A stretch of DNA of 64,000 nt from Acidobacteriaceae bacterium (GTDB lineage: Bacteria > Acidobacteriota > Terriglobia > Terriglobales > Acidobacteriaceae). The position numbers were made by a program, and so were the translations under genes. The stretch lies in assembly GCA_003131585.1 (NCBI GenBank), contig PKVW01000051.1, positions 10,506 through 74,505 of the forward strand. Reading direction: 5' to 3'. The notes under the pieces are model-generated. The model did not search any database. It was not told the origin of the DNA and was given only the letters and a program-made list of their open reading frames with translations. Positions 18,050 through 28,800 of this stretch are shown here, piece by piece (within the stretch, counting starts at the first letter, position 1; each line of letters opens with the position of its first letter).

Positions 18050-19699
18050 GTGGCGATTATGCAAATTCCTCCCCAACCAACTCCGAAGGAACCCGGCCGA
18101 GCGCGGCTGTGGAAATGGATCGGCATAGTCTCCCTTATCTTCTTAGTCGGCGCAGCAGTGGCGGTGCGATTGGTGATCGCTCGCGCCGAACCCATCCTGA
18201 GGACTCGGGTGATTGAGACTTTGTCGAACCGGTTTGAGAGCAAAGTGGAGCTGGCGAGCTTTCATGTTTCCGTGGTTAACGGAATTGAAGTTTCCGGAGG
18301 GGGCTTGAAGATCTTTGGCACGACAGATCCCAATCCTTACGAGCCGGGAGTCCAAGCCCTGATCGGCATCCAGAAATTCCGATTTCGAACGGCACTGCGC
18401 AGCCTGTTTCGTTCCCCGATGCGCGTAGACACCGTATATGTGAAAGGCCTGGAGTTGAATATCCCGCCCAAGGAAGATCGGCGGGAAATGACGAACATGA
18501 GTTCACGAACTGGGAAAATCGCCATCTACGTCGACAAGTTTGTTTGCGAGGACGCAAAGCTGGTGATCAACACTTCAAAACCCGGAAAGCGGCCGTTGGA
18601 ATTTGCCATAGGGGACTTGAAGATGAAGGATATTGGGCCTGGGCAGCCGTTCCAGTTCGATGCCACCTTGGTCAATCCGAAGCCGGTGGGAAACATTCAG
18701 TCGAGCGGTCTGTTCGGGCCGTGGCGGCGAGACAGTCCCCGGGACACGCCGGTGCAAGGGAACTATTCGTTCAGCAACGCCGATCTGAGCACGATCAAGG
18801 GCATCGGAGGAATCCTCTCGTCCACCGGCCAATACGCGGGAACTCTAAGCAATATCGTCGTGGACGGAAGAACCGATACGCCAGACTTCCGAATTGCGAC
18901 AAGCGGGCATCCGATACCGCTGCACACGGAATTCCATGCCATCGTTGACGGCACCAGCGGGGATACATATCTCCGGCCGGTGCATGCCACGTTCCTTCAT
19001 TCTTCCTTTAGCGCAACAGGCTCCGTGGTCCGCGTGAGCGCGCCGAACGGCCACGATATAGAACTCGATGTCGTCCTAGATCAGGGGCAGATTGAAGACT
19101 TGCTCGAACTTGGCGTGCGCACCGACCCGCCCATAATGACCGGCGCGGTGCAGATGAAGACGCGACTGAGCCTTGCTCCCGGCGACGCGAATGTGGCCGA
19201 TCGGATGAAGCTGGCGGGCGCCTTTCACGTGCTCCGCGCGCACTTCACGAACGAGAAAGTGCAGGGCACGCTCGACTCGTTGAGTCTGCGCAGCCGGGGA
19301 AAGCCCAAGCAGGCGCGGAACCGCATCGAGGAAAATGTGCCGGTTGATTTGCGGGGCGTGTATAGCCTGGAGAACGGATTGCTGTCCTTTTCTTTTCTTC
19401 ATTTTCAAATCCCGGGCACGCATGTGGATATGACGGGCGATTACAGTTTAGACGGACGAAATTTCGACTTTCATGGCAACGCCAAGCTGGATGCGAAGCT
19501 CTCGCAAATGACTTCCGGGTGGAAATCAATCCTCTTGAAGCCCGTCGACCCGTTCTTCAGCAAGGACGGAGCGGGGACGGAAGTTCCTATTAGAATCACG
19601 GGCACGGAATCGGCGCCGCACTTTGGTCTGGACTTCGGCCACAAAGACGGGGGCGGAAACATTGGAAAGCAAACTGATACAGGATCGAACCGCGAATAG
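18050..19699 (+). CDS. AsmA-like / DUF748-type envelope protein
   Basis: 549 residues with a GTG start at 18050 (ATG at 18059 is equally possible; no clear Shine-Dalgarno). One N-terminal membrane segment (WIGIVSLIFLVGAAVAVRLV, about 22-41) anchors a long beta-rich periplasmic part. The region after it (IETLSNRFESKVELASFHVSV) and the repeated short strands resemble AsmA/TamB-like proteins, which are thought to take part in lipid transport or outer-membrane assembly. The C-terminal GNAKLDAKLSQMTSGWKS is also AsmA_2-like. The gene stands just upstream of the RiPP-type cluster but with 280 bases between, so co-transcription is doubtful. Confidence 0.75.
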   Translation: MAIMQIPPQPTPKEPGRARLWKWIGIVSLIFLVGAAVAVRLVIARAEPILRTRVIETLSNRFESKVELASFHVSVVNGIEVSGGGLKIFGTTDPNPYEPGVQALIGIQKFRFRTALRSLFRSPMRVDTVYVKGLELNIPPKEDRREMTNMSSRTGKIAIYVDKFVCEDAKLVINTSKPGKRPLEFAIGDLKMKDIGPGQPFQFDATLVNPKPVGNIQSSGLFGPWRRDSPRDTPVQGNYSFSNADLSTIKGIGGILSSTGQYAGTLSNIVVDGRTDTPDFRIATSGHPIPLHTEFHAIVDGTSGDTYLRPVHATFLHSSFSATGSVVRVSAPNGHDIELDVVLDQGQIEDLLELGVRTDPPIMTGAVQMKTRLSLAPGDANVADRMKLAGAFHVLRAHFTNEKVQGTLDSLSLRSRGKPKQARNRIEENVPVDLRGVYSLENGLLSFSFLHFQIPGTHVDMTGDYSLDGRNFDFHGNAKLDAKLSQMTSGWKSILLKPVDPFFSKDGAGTEVPIRITGTESAPHFGLDFGHKDGGGNIGKQTDTGSNRE

Positions 19700-19981
19700 G
19701 CCTGGACGATTTTGAGGTCCACCTGAGACGCGAGGGCGGCTCCGCCCTGCGGACTTTGACACGCCGACAGCTCGATCGGGAAAAGCTTTCGGGCGCTGAC
19801 CTCGCTTGAAGTAAGCCTCTTAAACCCTGTTCTTGTCAGTAGTTGGGAACCAATCGCGCCGATAACCAACCCAATACCCGCCATTGAAGAACGATTGTTT
19901 AGGGTGGAAGTTGTGCGTAGTCTCAATTTGAACATGTGTAAAGCCCGTCTTTAGTAAGGCTCGTCTTTTCACGAGTGGCGA

Positions 19982-20407
19982 ATGTTACGAAAACCGAACA
20001 ACGGAGATTGCGACATGCCCGTAGGCCAAGAAGAACACGTCTTCGTGCGTTCGCGGACGGTTGTTTCCCGGGTCGTTGCCGGGGAAACCCTTATCGTGCC
20101 GGTGCGAGGCAAGGTTGGAGATCTGGCGTCGATCTACAGTTTCAACGGAACCGGCTCTTTGATTTGGCATTTGTTGGACACGGCCCGAGCGCGCGCGGAG
20201 TTGATTGGAGCGGTGGAGCGGGAATACGAGGTAGGGCAAGAGCAGGCGCAGAAAGATGTCGCGCAATTTCTGGAGGAGATGCTCGCGGTGGGACTGGTCG
20301 AGGTCTGCCCGAGAGGGGCGATCATTGCGACAGAGAGGACTGCGACAGAGATGACGGCGACGGTGTCAAAGCAGCAAGTGGAACTGGAGACGGCAGGCTG
20401 GCGTTGA
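19982..20407 (+). CDS. PqqD-like RiPP recognition element protein
   Basis: 141 residues from ATG at 19982; a second ATG at 20015 (MPVGQEEHVFVRS) fits the family start better. PqqD-type proteins bind the leader of a ribosomal peptide precursor and present it to a radical SAM enzyme. The typical winged-helix pattern is present: beta-hairpin strands (TLIVPVRGKVGDLASIYSFN), then GTGSLIWHLLDTARARAELIGAV, with the helix EREYEVGQEQAQKDVAQFLEEM and GLVEV. It lies 38 bases upstream of the radical SAM gene. The C-terminal 30 residues are low complexity. It is the first gene of the RiPP-type cluster. Confidence 0.88.
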   Translation: MLRKPNNGDCDMPVGQEEHVFVRSRTVVSRVVAGETLIVPVRGKVGDLASIYSFNGTGSLIWHLLDTARARAELIGAVEREYEVGQEQAQKDVAQFLEEMLAVGLVEVCPRGAIIATERTATEMTATVSKQQVELETAGWR

Positions 20408-20445
20408 TCGCGGTCACGCCGCAGCCGGCCAGATCAGAGGAATAA

Positions 20446-21705
20446 TTGGATCAACTAAGCTACGGAGCGTTCAGCGCAGATCTGCACCAGCGGCAAGCCG
20501 GTGAGCGGATGCCGTTGCAGGTTTCCATTGAAGTGACGCGGCGCTGTCCTCTGGAATGCCAGCATTGCTACAACAACCTGCCCATGGGCGACCAGGACGC
20601 CCGCAACCGCGAAATGACTACCGAGGAACACTTCCGCATGCTCGACGAGTTGGTCGAGATGGGCTGCTTCTGGCTGCTCTATACCGGCGGCGAGATTTTC
20701 GCCCGCAAGGATTTTCTCGAGATTTACACCTACGCCAAGAAGAAAGGGTTTCTGATTACCCTCTTCACCAACGGCACGCTCATCACAGAAAAAATCGCCG
20801 ACTACCTGGTGGAGTGGCCGCCCTTCGCCATCGAGATCACCCTGTACGGGCGAACTAAAGAGACGTATGAAGAGTTGACGCAGATATCCGGCTCCTACGA
20901 GAGATGCCTGCGCGGAATCAAGTTGCTGCGCGAGCGGGGTTTGCCGCTCAAGCTGAAGACCGTCGCTACCAGCATCAACAAGCATGAAATCTCCGCCATG
21001 AGGCGTTTTGCCGAAGACGAGTTGGGCGTTGAATTCAAGATGGACGGCCTGATCAATCCAAGGATTGACTGCTCGCAGAGCCCGCTGGCGGTCCGGCTTA
21101 CGCCGGAGGAAGTGGTCGCGCTCGATATGAATGCGCCGAAAGGTGTGAGTGAGTACCGCAGGTTGGCGAAGCACGACCTTGAGAATCCACCCAATTTGTC
21201 GCACAACGACACTGTGTACTTCTGTGGCGGAGGGATGAGTACCTTTGCCATTAATGCCTATGGAGAAATGGGCATCTGTGTGATCTCGCAGCAGGAGACA
21301 TTCGATATACGGCACTCCGGCCTCAAGCCAGCATGGGAACACTCTCTTTACGACTTGCGAAAGCGCAAGCGTACGCGCGTGACGAAGTGCATCGAATGCC
21401 GGATTCAATCGCTCTGCGGAATGTGCCCGGCCAACGGTGAAATGGAGAATGGCGACCGCGAAAGTCCGGTTGCGTTTCTCTGTCATGTCGCACATCTGCG
21501 GGCAGCGGCGATCGGAGTTGAGGTTCCTGCGCATGGGGAATGCGAATTCTGTGCCGGTGGAAGTGAACACGACGCGTTGATGGAGTCGGCGCGTCGCATC
21601 GCGAACAAGGAAATCGACGTGGAAAGTTGGACGGGGCCTCAGCAAGTATTTCAGATTCTGAACAATGCGAGCGTTTCCGGGGGCTGCGGAAGTTGCGGCC
21701 ATTGA
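20446..21705 (+). CDS. Radical SAM/SPASM peptide-modifying enzyme
   Basis: 419 residues, TTG start at 20446 with GAGGAA upstream. The radical SAM cluster motif is CPLECQHC (C34, C38, C41). SPASM-type cysteines follow: FCGGGMS near 258, then KCIECRIQSLCGMC and FLCHVAHL, which would bind auxiliary Fe-S clusters. The GGE motif (YTGGEIF) for SAM binding is present. The C-terminus has extra cysteine pairs (ECEFCAGG and a final GGCGSCGH). Overall it resembles PqqE/anaerobic sulfatase-maturase type enzymes that form C-C or thioether links in peptides. A PqqD-like gene upstream and a small Cys-containing peptide gene 20 bases downstream support a role in RiPP maturation. The exact chemistry cannot be told from sequence alone. 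Confidence 0.93.
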   Translation: MDQLSYGAFSADLHQRQAGERMPLQVSIEVTRRCPLECQHCYNNLPMGDQDARNREMTTEEHFRMLDELVEMGCFWLLYTGGEIFARKDFLEIYTYAKKKGFLITLFTNGTLITEKIADYLVEWPPFAIEITLYGRTKETYEELTQISGSYERCLRGIKLLRERGLPLKLKTVATSINKHEISAMRRFAEDELGVEFKMDGLINPRIDCSQSPLAVRLTPEEVVALDMNAPKGVSEYRRLAKHDLENPPNLSHNDTVYFCGGGMSTFAINAYGEMGICVISQQETFDIRHSGLKPAWEHSLYDLRKRKRTRVTKCIECRIQSLCGMCPANGEMENGDRESPVAFLCHVAHLRAAAIGVEVPAHGECEFCAGGSEHDALMESARRIANKEIDVESWTGPQQVFQILNNASVSGGCGSCGH

Positions 21706-21725
21706 TGGCAACGACTGGAGGCTGA

Positions 21726-21905
21726 ATGAACTACGACAACCAAGCGGACAGTAAGAAACCGTACGAGCCGCCGCAGCTTACGACGATCAGCCTGCGCCCG
21801 GAGGAAGCGGTCTTGGGGCACTGCAAGATATCCGGTGCGGCTGGCTCCTTTAGCGGCTCCTCATGCACTGCGCTGGGCGCGCCCTGCAACAGTCTAGGGT
21901 CATAG
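21726..21905 (+). CDS. Putative RiPP precursor peptide (59 aa), substrate of the radical SAM enzyme
   Basis: Short gene starting ATG at 21726 with a strong GGAGG seven to eight bases upstream, 20 bases after the radical SAM gene. The leader-like part (residues 1-32) contains KKPYEPPQLTTISLRPEEA, matching the YxxPxL-type recognition sequence that PqqD-like proteins bind in several RiPP classes. The core-like part begins at GHCKISG and is rich in Gly, Ala, Ser and Cys (C33, C47, C54), ending NSLGS with a C-terminal serine. No Asp/Glu macrolactam partner or asparagine synthetase-like gene is present, so it is not an ordinary lasso peptide. Function of the mature product is unknown. The start, spacing and composition make a real gene very likely. 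Confidence 0.88.
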   Translation: MNYDNQADSKKPYEPPQLTTISLRPEEAVLGHCKISGAAGSFSGSSCTALGAPCNSLGS

Positions 21906-21946
21906 GCGGTGACGGAACTCGGGGACGGATCGAAGACGCTTCAGCT

Positions 21947-22873
21947 ATGACACTACCCGTGAGGTTCGATGAGTCGGACGCTGCATTGTCCAGTAGATTT
22001 CGCGTCGGAGGAGTGTCGGTGAAAGTTGTGGGCGTATCGAGTTTCGATACCGCGTTGGTTGCTTCCTTGGAGCCATTTCGAATCGAAACGGGCGCCCCCG
22101 ACATTGATCTGCGCGTCGAGTGGACAGGAAGCCTTTGTCCGGCTCCGGGGCGTGAGCTTTTCGACTCTGGTGCCAGTTGGCGGTTGTTTGAGAACGCCGC
22201 AGGATTTCAGTTCGACTTCAACGACACGATGTTCGGCGGACGACCTTACAAGAGACTGCTAGTAGACAGCGGTTTTTGCCGGGCGACCCTTCAGATGAGC
22301 GAACAGTTCTTCGCGGGTTTTCCGCTCGAACCCGCCCCCCTGTGCTACCCCCTCGACGAACTCCTGATCATGCACCGCCTCACGCAAGAGCGGGCGATCG
22401 AGCTGCACGGGGTCGGCATCGTGGGGCCCGACGGCGCCAGCAACTTGTTTGTCGGCCATTCTGGAGCAGGGAAGAGCACAACGGCGCGTCTGTGGGCCTC
22501 GCTCCACGAGGTAGAGATTCTGAGCGACGATCGCATCATTGTTCGTGAAGATAAGGTGCGCGAGGATGCGACCGAAATCTTCATGTACGGAACACCGTGG
22601 CATGGCGAAGCCGCTTTCGCTTTGCCGCAGAGCGCTCCGCTGCAGCGAATCTTCGTTCTGGAACATGGGCATGGCAACGTGCTGACGCGGCTGACCAGGA
22701 GCCAGATGGTCGCGGAGTTGTTTGCCCGCAGCTTTGTGCCGTTTCACAGCCACGAGTATGTGGACTCCGCGTTGAGCTTTCTGGAGCGAGTTGCGGATTC
22801 AGTCCCTTGCTATCTCTACTCTTTCGAGCCGGACGAACGCGCCGTGGAGAGGATACTCAAATTCCGTGACTGA
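21947..22873 (+). CDS. HprK-like kinase of RiPP clusters
   Basis: 308 residues from ATG at 21947 (an in-frame ATG at 21863 would overlap the precursor gene and adds a non-homologous-looking 28 residues). The C-terminal half resembles HPr kinase/phosphorylase: Walker A GHSGAGKST at 170-178 (K176), the SDD motif in LSDDRIIV, and GTPWHGE, which is typical of HprK-related proteins in peptide clusters. A lasso-peptide HprK homologue is known to phosphorylate a C-terminal serine, and the precursor here ends in Ser; a similar role is inferred. Its stop overlaps the GTG start of the next gene by eight bases, so the genes are translationally coupled. Confidence 0.86.
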   Translation: MTLPVRFDESDAALSSRFRVGGVSVKVVGVSSFDTALVASLEPFRIETGAPDIDLRVEWTGSLCPAPGRELFDSGASWRLFENAAGFQFDFNDTMFGGRPYKRLLVDSGFCRATLQMSEQFFAGFPLEPAPLCYPLDELLIMHRLTQERAIELHGVGIVGPDGASNLFVGHSGAGKSTTARLWASLHEVEILSDDRIIVREDKVREDATEIFMYGTPWHGEAAFALPQSAPLQRIFVLEHGHGNVLTRLTRSQMVAELFARSFVPFHSHEYVDSALSFLERVADSVPCYLYSFEPDERAVERILKFRD

Positions 22874-25800
22874 TTGTACGAGTGCTGACTGTGCGAAGAC
22901 CGATTGTGCGAAGACCGATTGTGCGAAGGAAGACCGTCCGCATTCCGCGCAGTTCGAATCCTTCAGCCTGGAATGCCTGCAGGCCGGACTCCGGGTCCGC
23001 TTTCAAGCGCGCGGCGCCAGTATGTCTCCCGCCATTCGCGATGGAGAAATAGTTTATGTGAAACCCGCTTCTGGGGCAGCCTTGCGCAGAGGAGACATTG
23101 TTCTGGTCAAGGGTGATCGCGGATTCCGCCTGCACCGCCTGGTCCGAGCGGATGGTTGCCGGGACTTGTTCATCACGCGCGGGGACTGCGGAATGGAAGA
23201 CGACCCTGCGGTGCGGAGCGAACAGATTCTTGGCGTTGCCATAGCCAAAGAAGTGCGAGTTGGAAGAAGGGTCGTTCGCGCGAAGTTCCGAGGAATGGGC
23301 GGCCGATTTCTGCGAGGCGTGGCGCGGGCGCAGGTTGTTCTCAAGACTCTTCGAGGGATGGCCGGCGGCGTCTTGCCGGTGCGGGCGATTTCACACGCCG
23401 CAGTGCGCGACCGCGTGCGCTCCTCGCTTGCATTGCTGGGTCTACTGGCCATGCTTCTGGTCACGCCGTATTCCCGCGGGCAGGTGGCCATAGACTCCAC
23501 GAGTTCGAAGGCGAACGAGCGCACCGGCGCAGGCACTGTTACCGTTAACTTCAACCATACGACGACCGCGGCCGCGAACAGGTTGCTGCTGGTCGGCGTT
23601 TCGATGAACATCACGAACGCACCTACGACCGGGGTTTTGGGTGTGACGTACAACGGAACTGCTCTTAGTTTCGTGGGCGCCCACAACGATGCCGGGAATA
23701 CCCGCCGGGTAGAGATGTGGTATTTGCTAAATCCTGTCAATGGTACGAATGCAATTGTAGTGTCCGTAAATATTCCGGTCGCGCAAACCGTGGGCATTGT
23801 TGCGGGCGCTACGACGTTTACAGGGGTTGACCAAACCGTGCCACTGGGACCGTTCGTGGCCGCCGATGGTGCCAACGGCGCTAACTCGCAACTCGATGTG
23901 CCCAGCGTGGTCAACGGAATGGTGATCGATACGCTGGCCACTGGGGGCGATCAGGTCATCGCTATTCCCGGTCCACAGGCTTTGCAGTGGAGCGCGAGAA
24001 CTGGGTTTGCAGTTCCTCCCGATGTCCACGGGACGGGCAGCACGCGTGCGGGCGCTCCGAGCATTCCAATTTCAGAGATTTTCAATGGTACCTCCAACTG
24101 GTCGCTAGGAGCGGTGTCAATTAATCCGAGCGCGGCCGATATCGGAGTAACCACGAGCGTCGCCAGCGCGGTTTTTCTGGGGCAGAACACTGTCTACAAC
24201 ATTACCGTCACCAACAATGGGCCTTCGCCGGCCAACAACGTGGTTCTAACCGACACGTGGGCAGCCCCGGGATTGACACTGGTGTCGGCAAATCCGAGCG
24301 CGGGAACGACCTGCGTAGGCACGGCCCCAATCACTTGCACGCTCCCGACTCCGTTGAACAGCGGAGCGACCGCGACTGTCGCGGTCACGGTTACGGCCAG
24401 TGCCGCGGGGTCGTATGCCAACACCGCGGCCGTGACCGATTCCGGAACGCCCCCTGATCCGAACACGGGCAACAATTCCTACACCGCGGTGGCGACAGTG
24501 CAGGCGATTGCTTGCGCGGCCGTTTCACAGGCCACGGCTGGAAACAATCTGACGGGTATCTTAAACACCTACTATGCGGGAGCGGCGAGCGTGCTCCCGG
24601 GCGCGACTTCCATCACCGTGAAGGCAGGCACCGGTGGTCCCGGGGGAGCTCCGACGCCGATTGTGGCAGGGAACCTTCTGCTGGTGATCCAGATGCAGGA
24701 TGCCAGCATTAATGACTCGAACAACGTTGCTTACGGCAACGGCAGCACGGGCCAAGGGTTCACCGCGCTGAACAGCGCGGGAGATTACGAGTTTGTTACG
24801 GCAACCGGAGCAGTGGGTGTAGGTGGTGGCTCGCTTTCGATTTCCGGAGCCGGTTCGGGCGGGGGATTGGTTTTTGCCTATCACTCCGCTGCAGCCTCCG
24901 CCACGGCGGGACAGAGCACCTATCAGGTGATTGTGGTGCCGCAGTACACCACCGCGTCGTTCAATTCGATCACGCCACCGACGGCGCTCGCCTGGAACGG
25001 CTCCACGGGTGGAGTGCTCGCCTTGGATACTTCGAGCACGTTGACTCTTAACGGCGCAACCGTGTCGGTAAGCGGCCCAGGTTTCCGCGGCGGCGCGGGC
25101 CTGCAACTGGGGGGCGGAGGCGGCAGCAACACTGATTTTCTCCAAACCGCTCCGGCTACCTACACGCCGGCGGGGAACCCTCCGCCTCCCCCGGTGCAAG
25201 CCGGCGACGATGCGCCGAAGGGAGAAGGAATCGCAGGCACGCCGTTCTGGATCGAATCCGGCGGGACCTTCCTGAGCTCAGGCAGCAGTTATCCGAGCGG
25301 CGTGGCTGGAACGGATGGCAGCATGGGGCGCGGAGCTCCGGGCAACGCAGGCGGCGGCGGCACCGACGGCGATCCCGCGGCCAACGATCAGAATGCGGGC
25401 GGCGGTGGTGGGGGTAACGGGGGCAATGGAGGCTTCGGCGGCGACTCCTGGAGTTCAAACCTCAGCGTAGGCGGCGAGGGTGGAGCGGCCTTTCCCGCCA
25501 CCGTGAATCGAATCGCGCTGGGCGGCGGTGGCGGCGCAGGCACTCGCAATAACTCCAACGGTGACACTCAGGCCAGCGGCGGAGCGGCGGGCGGCGGCAT
25601 CATCGTCATTCGCGCCAATGCGCTCAGCGGCACGGCCACCCTCACCGCCAACGGTGTTTCGGCGTACAACGGTACGGCCAACGATGCGGGCGGCGGCGGC
25701 GGAGCCGGCGGAAGCATCGTTGTCCTTTCGGCAAACGGCGGCGAAGGCGGCCTGACGCTGCAAGCTAACGGCGGAAATGGCGGCAACGCGTGGCAATCTC

Positions 25801-28800
25801 AAGCCTACAGTCTGGCGAATCGCCACGGTCCTGGCGGTGGCGGTGGCGGCGGCGTCGTGCTCGTTTCCGGAGCACCGGCCAGCATCGGCGTCAGCGGCGG
25901 CGCGAGTGGAACTACGTTGAACCCCGGCGTGACCTATGGAGCGACGGCGGGCACCACCGGCGCCAGCGTGACAAACGCGTCCATCTCGCAGACTTCGGGC
26001 ACGCAGTCCGGCGCGCAATGCACTCCCGACGTAACACTGGGCAAGAGCCATGTGGGGAATTTCACTCGCGGCTCGACCGCCAGCTATACCGTTCCAGTTT
26101 CCAACTTGAGCCCGTATGGTTCTACGAACGGCACGGTGACCGTCAACGATACTTTGCCGGTAGGGCTGACTCCGACGAGCGCCAGCGGCGCCGGATGGGC
26201 GTGCTCGATTGCGTCCCAGACTGTGAGTTGCGTCGATTCGACTGTCCTGGCGGCGAGTAGCAGCTATCCGTCGATCACCATCAGCGCCAATGTGGCTTCT
26301 ACCGCTCCCTCCACCGTAACCAATACCGCAGTGGTGAGCGGCGGAGGCGAGATCAACCTCGCGAACGACACCGCCACCGATGTGGCCAGCGTCGTCTCCA
26401 CCGCCGATTTGAGCATTACCAATATGGCAACGCCGAACCCGGTCGCTGCCGGCAGCAATATCACTTACACGCAGATCGTTACGAATAGCGGGCCGAGTGC
26501 GGCCGACAATGCCACTTTGGTGGAAGCCGTTCCGGCCAACACTACGTTCGTGTCCATCGCGGCCCCGGCGGGCTGGAGTTGTGTCACGCCGGGTGGCGGC
26601 GGCACAGGCAACGTGGTGTGTACTAACCTGGGCATGGCCGGAAGTACCGCGGCTACCTTCTCGCTGATAGTAAAGGTCAATGGGGCCACTGCGAACGGCA
26701 CCGTGATCGCGGATACTGCCACGGTGAGTTCATCCGTTATTGATCCAAATTTGAGCAACAACACCGCCGCCACGGCAACGGTCGTCGGGACCACCGCTGG
26801 GGCGGAGCTGACCGTGACCAACTCTGTCTCACCGAATCCGGTTGTGATCGGCAATAACGTCACCTACACGCAGGTGGTCAGCAATACAGGAACGGCGGCG
26901 GCAACGAGCGCGACGCTCAACGAAGCTCCCACCGGGAGTACGACTTTTGTGTCGATCACGCCCCCGCCGGGCTGGAATTGCGCCGCTTTCCCGCCCCAGT
27001 GTACGAACCCAAGCGTGGCCGCGGGAGCCACAGGAACGTTCACCGTCGTTTACAAAGTTAACGCGGGCCCCTCTGTCAGCGACACGGCCACAGTGAATGC
27101 GGGGAACCAGGCTTTCGGCCCCAACTCCGCCACGGCAACGGATGTGGTGACCACCGCAGGCCAGGCTGACCTTGGCCTGAGTACTGCAGGCACGCCCCTT
27201 TCGGTGTTTGCAGGCAATGACATCACCTATACGGAGACGGTGACGAATAGCGGCCCTTCGGCAGCCTCCGCAGTCAGCTTCACCGAGTCGATTCCCAACA
27301 CAACCATCGTTTCCGCCTCCGCCCCGGCCGGCTGGTCCTGCACGATTACTACTACAGTGACCTGCACTGACCCGAGCGTGGCCTCGGGCGCTTCGGTCGA
27401 CATCATCGTCGTGGTGAACGTAGCATCCACCGCGATCGTCCCATCGATAACGGCGACCTCTGCGGTTTCGGCAGCCAACTCCGCCACCAGCAGCAATAAC
27501 TTGGTGACGCCAGTCAGCGCTGCCTGCGACCTCGTCGTGACCAACCTAGGCAGCCCCACTCCGGTTCTCGCGGGCGGCACGATCACCTACACCCAGGTCG
27601 TCACCAACACCGGTCCCAGCAATTGCGGCACGGCGACCTTCACCGAAGCTACGCCGTTAAACACGACATTTGTGTCGGTGTCAGTGGTGACCGCCGGGGG
27701 TGGGGCTTGGGCTTGTCCGAACACCGCGCCCATAGCCTGCACCAACCCAAGCGTTTCTCCGGCGTCGACGGGAACCATCACGGCTGTATACAAGGTGCCC
27801 TTGGGGACGGCGGCAGGCACGATCATTACCGACATCGCAACCGTTGCCACCACGACTCGCGATACCAACAAGAACAACAACTCCGTCACGGTTACGATTG
27901 CGGTGGCGGGAGCCACGCAAGCCGACCTGAGCGTCACCAACACAGGAAGTCCGAATCCGGTGAACGCCGGGCAGAACATCACTTACTCGCAGACTGTAAC
28001 CAATGGCGGGCCCGCCGCGGCGAGCGTCGTCATCCTGACGGAAACGGTTCCCTTGAATACATCTGCTCAGTCGCTGACCGGTCCAGCGGGCTGGACTTGC
28101 ACGGTTGGAACGCTCACCTGCACCATCGCCAGCCTGCCCCCCAACACCACCGCGAACTTCACTTTCGTGCTGAAGGTGAACGCGATCGCAGGTTTAGGTT
28201 CGACCATTGCCCAAACCGCCTCAGTCGCCTCCACCACCATCGATCCGAATCTCGGCAACAACAGCGCGACGGCCAACGTTCAGGTAGCGGACTCGGCTGA
28301 CTTATCGGTTACGAACTTAGCCGTTCCTGTGCCCGTGCTGGTCAGCAACAACATTGCCTATACCCAATTGATGACCAACGCCGGGCCGAGTACAGCAACG
28401 AACGCCAGTTTCACCGAGAACACGCCGCCCAACACGACGTTCGTGTCCCTGATTCCGATCCCTGTTGGATGGTCTTGCACCCTTCCGGCGGCGGGCAGCG
28501 CAGGCACGATCACCTGCACCAATCCCAGCTTCGCGGCTGGAATAGCCGCCTTCCCCGTGATCGTGAAGGTCACGGCGGGTACGGCTGCTGGAACGGCAAT
28601 CAACGACCTAGTCACAGTAGGTTCGTCGACCACCGATCCAAACCTGGCCAACAATACCGCGACCGCGGCGGACGTAGTGGCTTTAGCGACGCAGGCCGAT
28701 CTAATAGCGGCTAACTTGGTCTCCCCGGCATCTGTGGCGCCGGGAAGCAACCTAACCTACACCCAAAGCGTCACGAATCTGGGACCGGTCGCAGCTACCT

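Noticed and set aside
19471-19935. Minus-strand frame of 154 codons overlapping the AsmA-like gene end
   Set aside because: Overlaps a better gene for half its length, no Shine-Dalgarno and no recognised domain; the part outside the gene (19700-19935) gives no family.
21863-21946. Upstream start for the HprK-like gene
   Set aside because: Would overlap the precursor gene by 43 bases; the first 28 residues look unlike the family.
21726-22873. Lasso peptide cluster
   Set aside because: Leader and HprK-like kinase are reminiscent, but there is no asparagine synthetase-like macrolactam enzyme and no transglutaminase-like leader peptidase; a radical SAM enzyme is present instead.
25080-25900. 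Frameshift in the Gly-rich part of the large protein
   Set aside because: The frame is uninterrupted and the Gly pattern is in the same frame as the DUF11 repeats on both sides.
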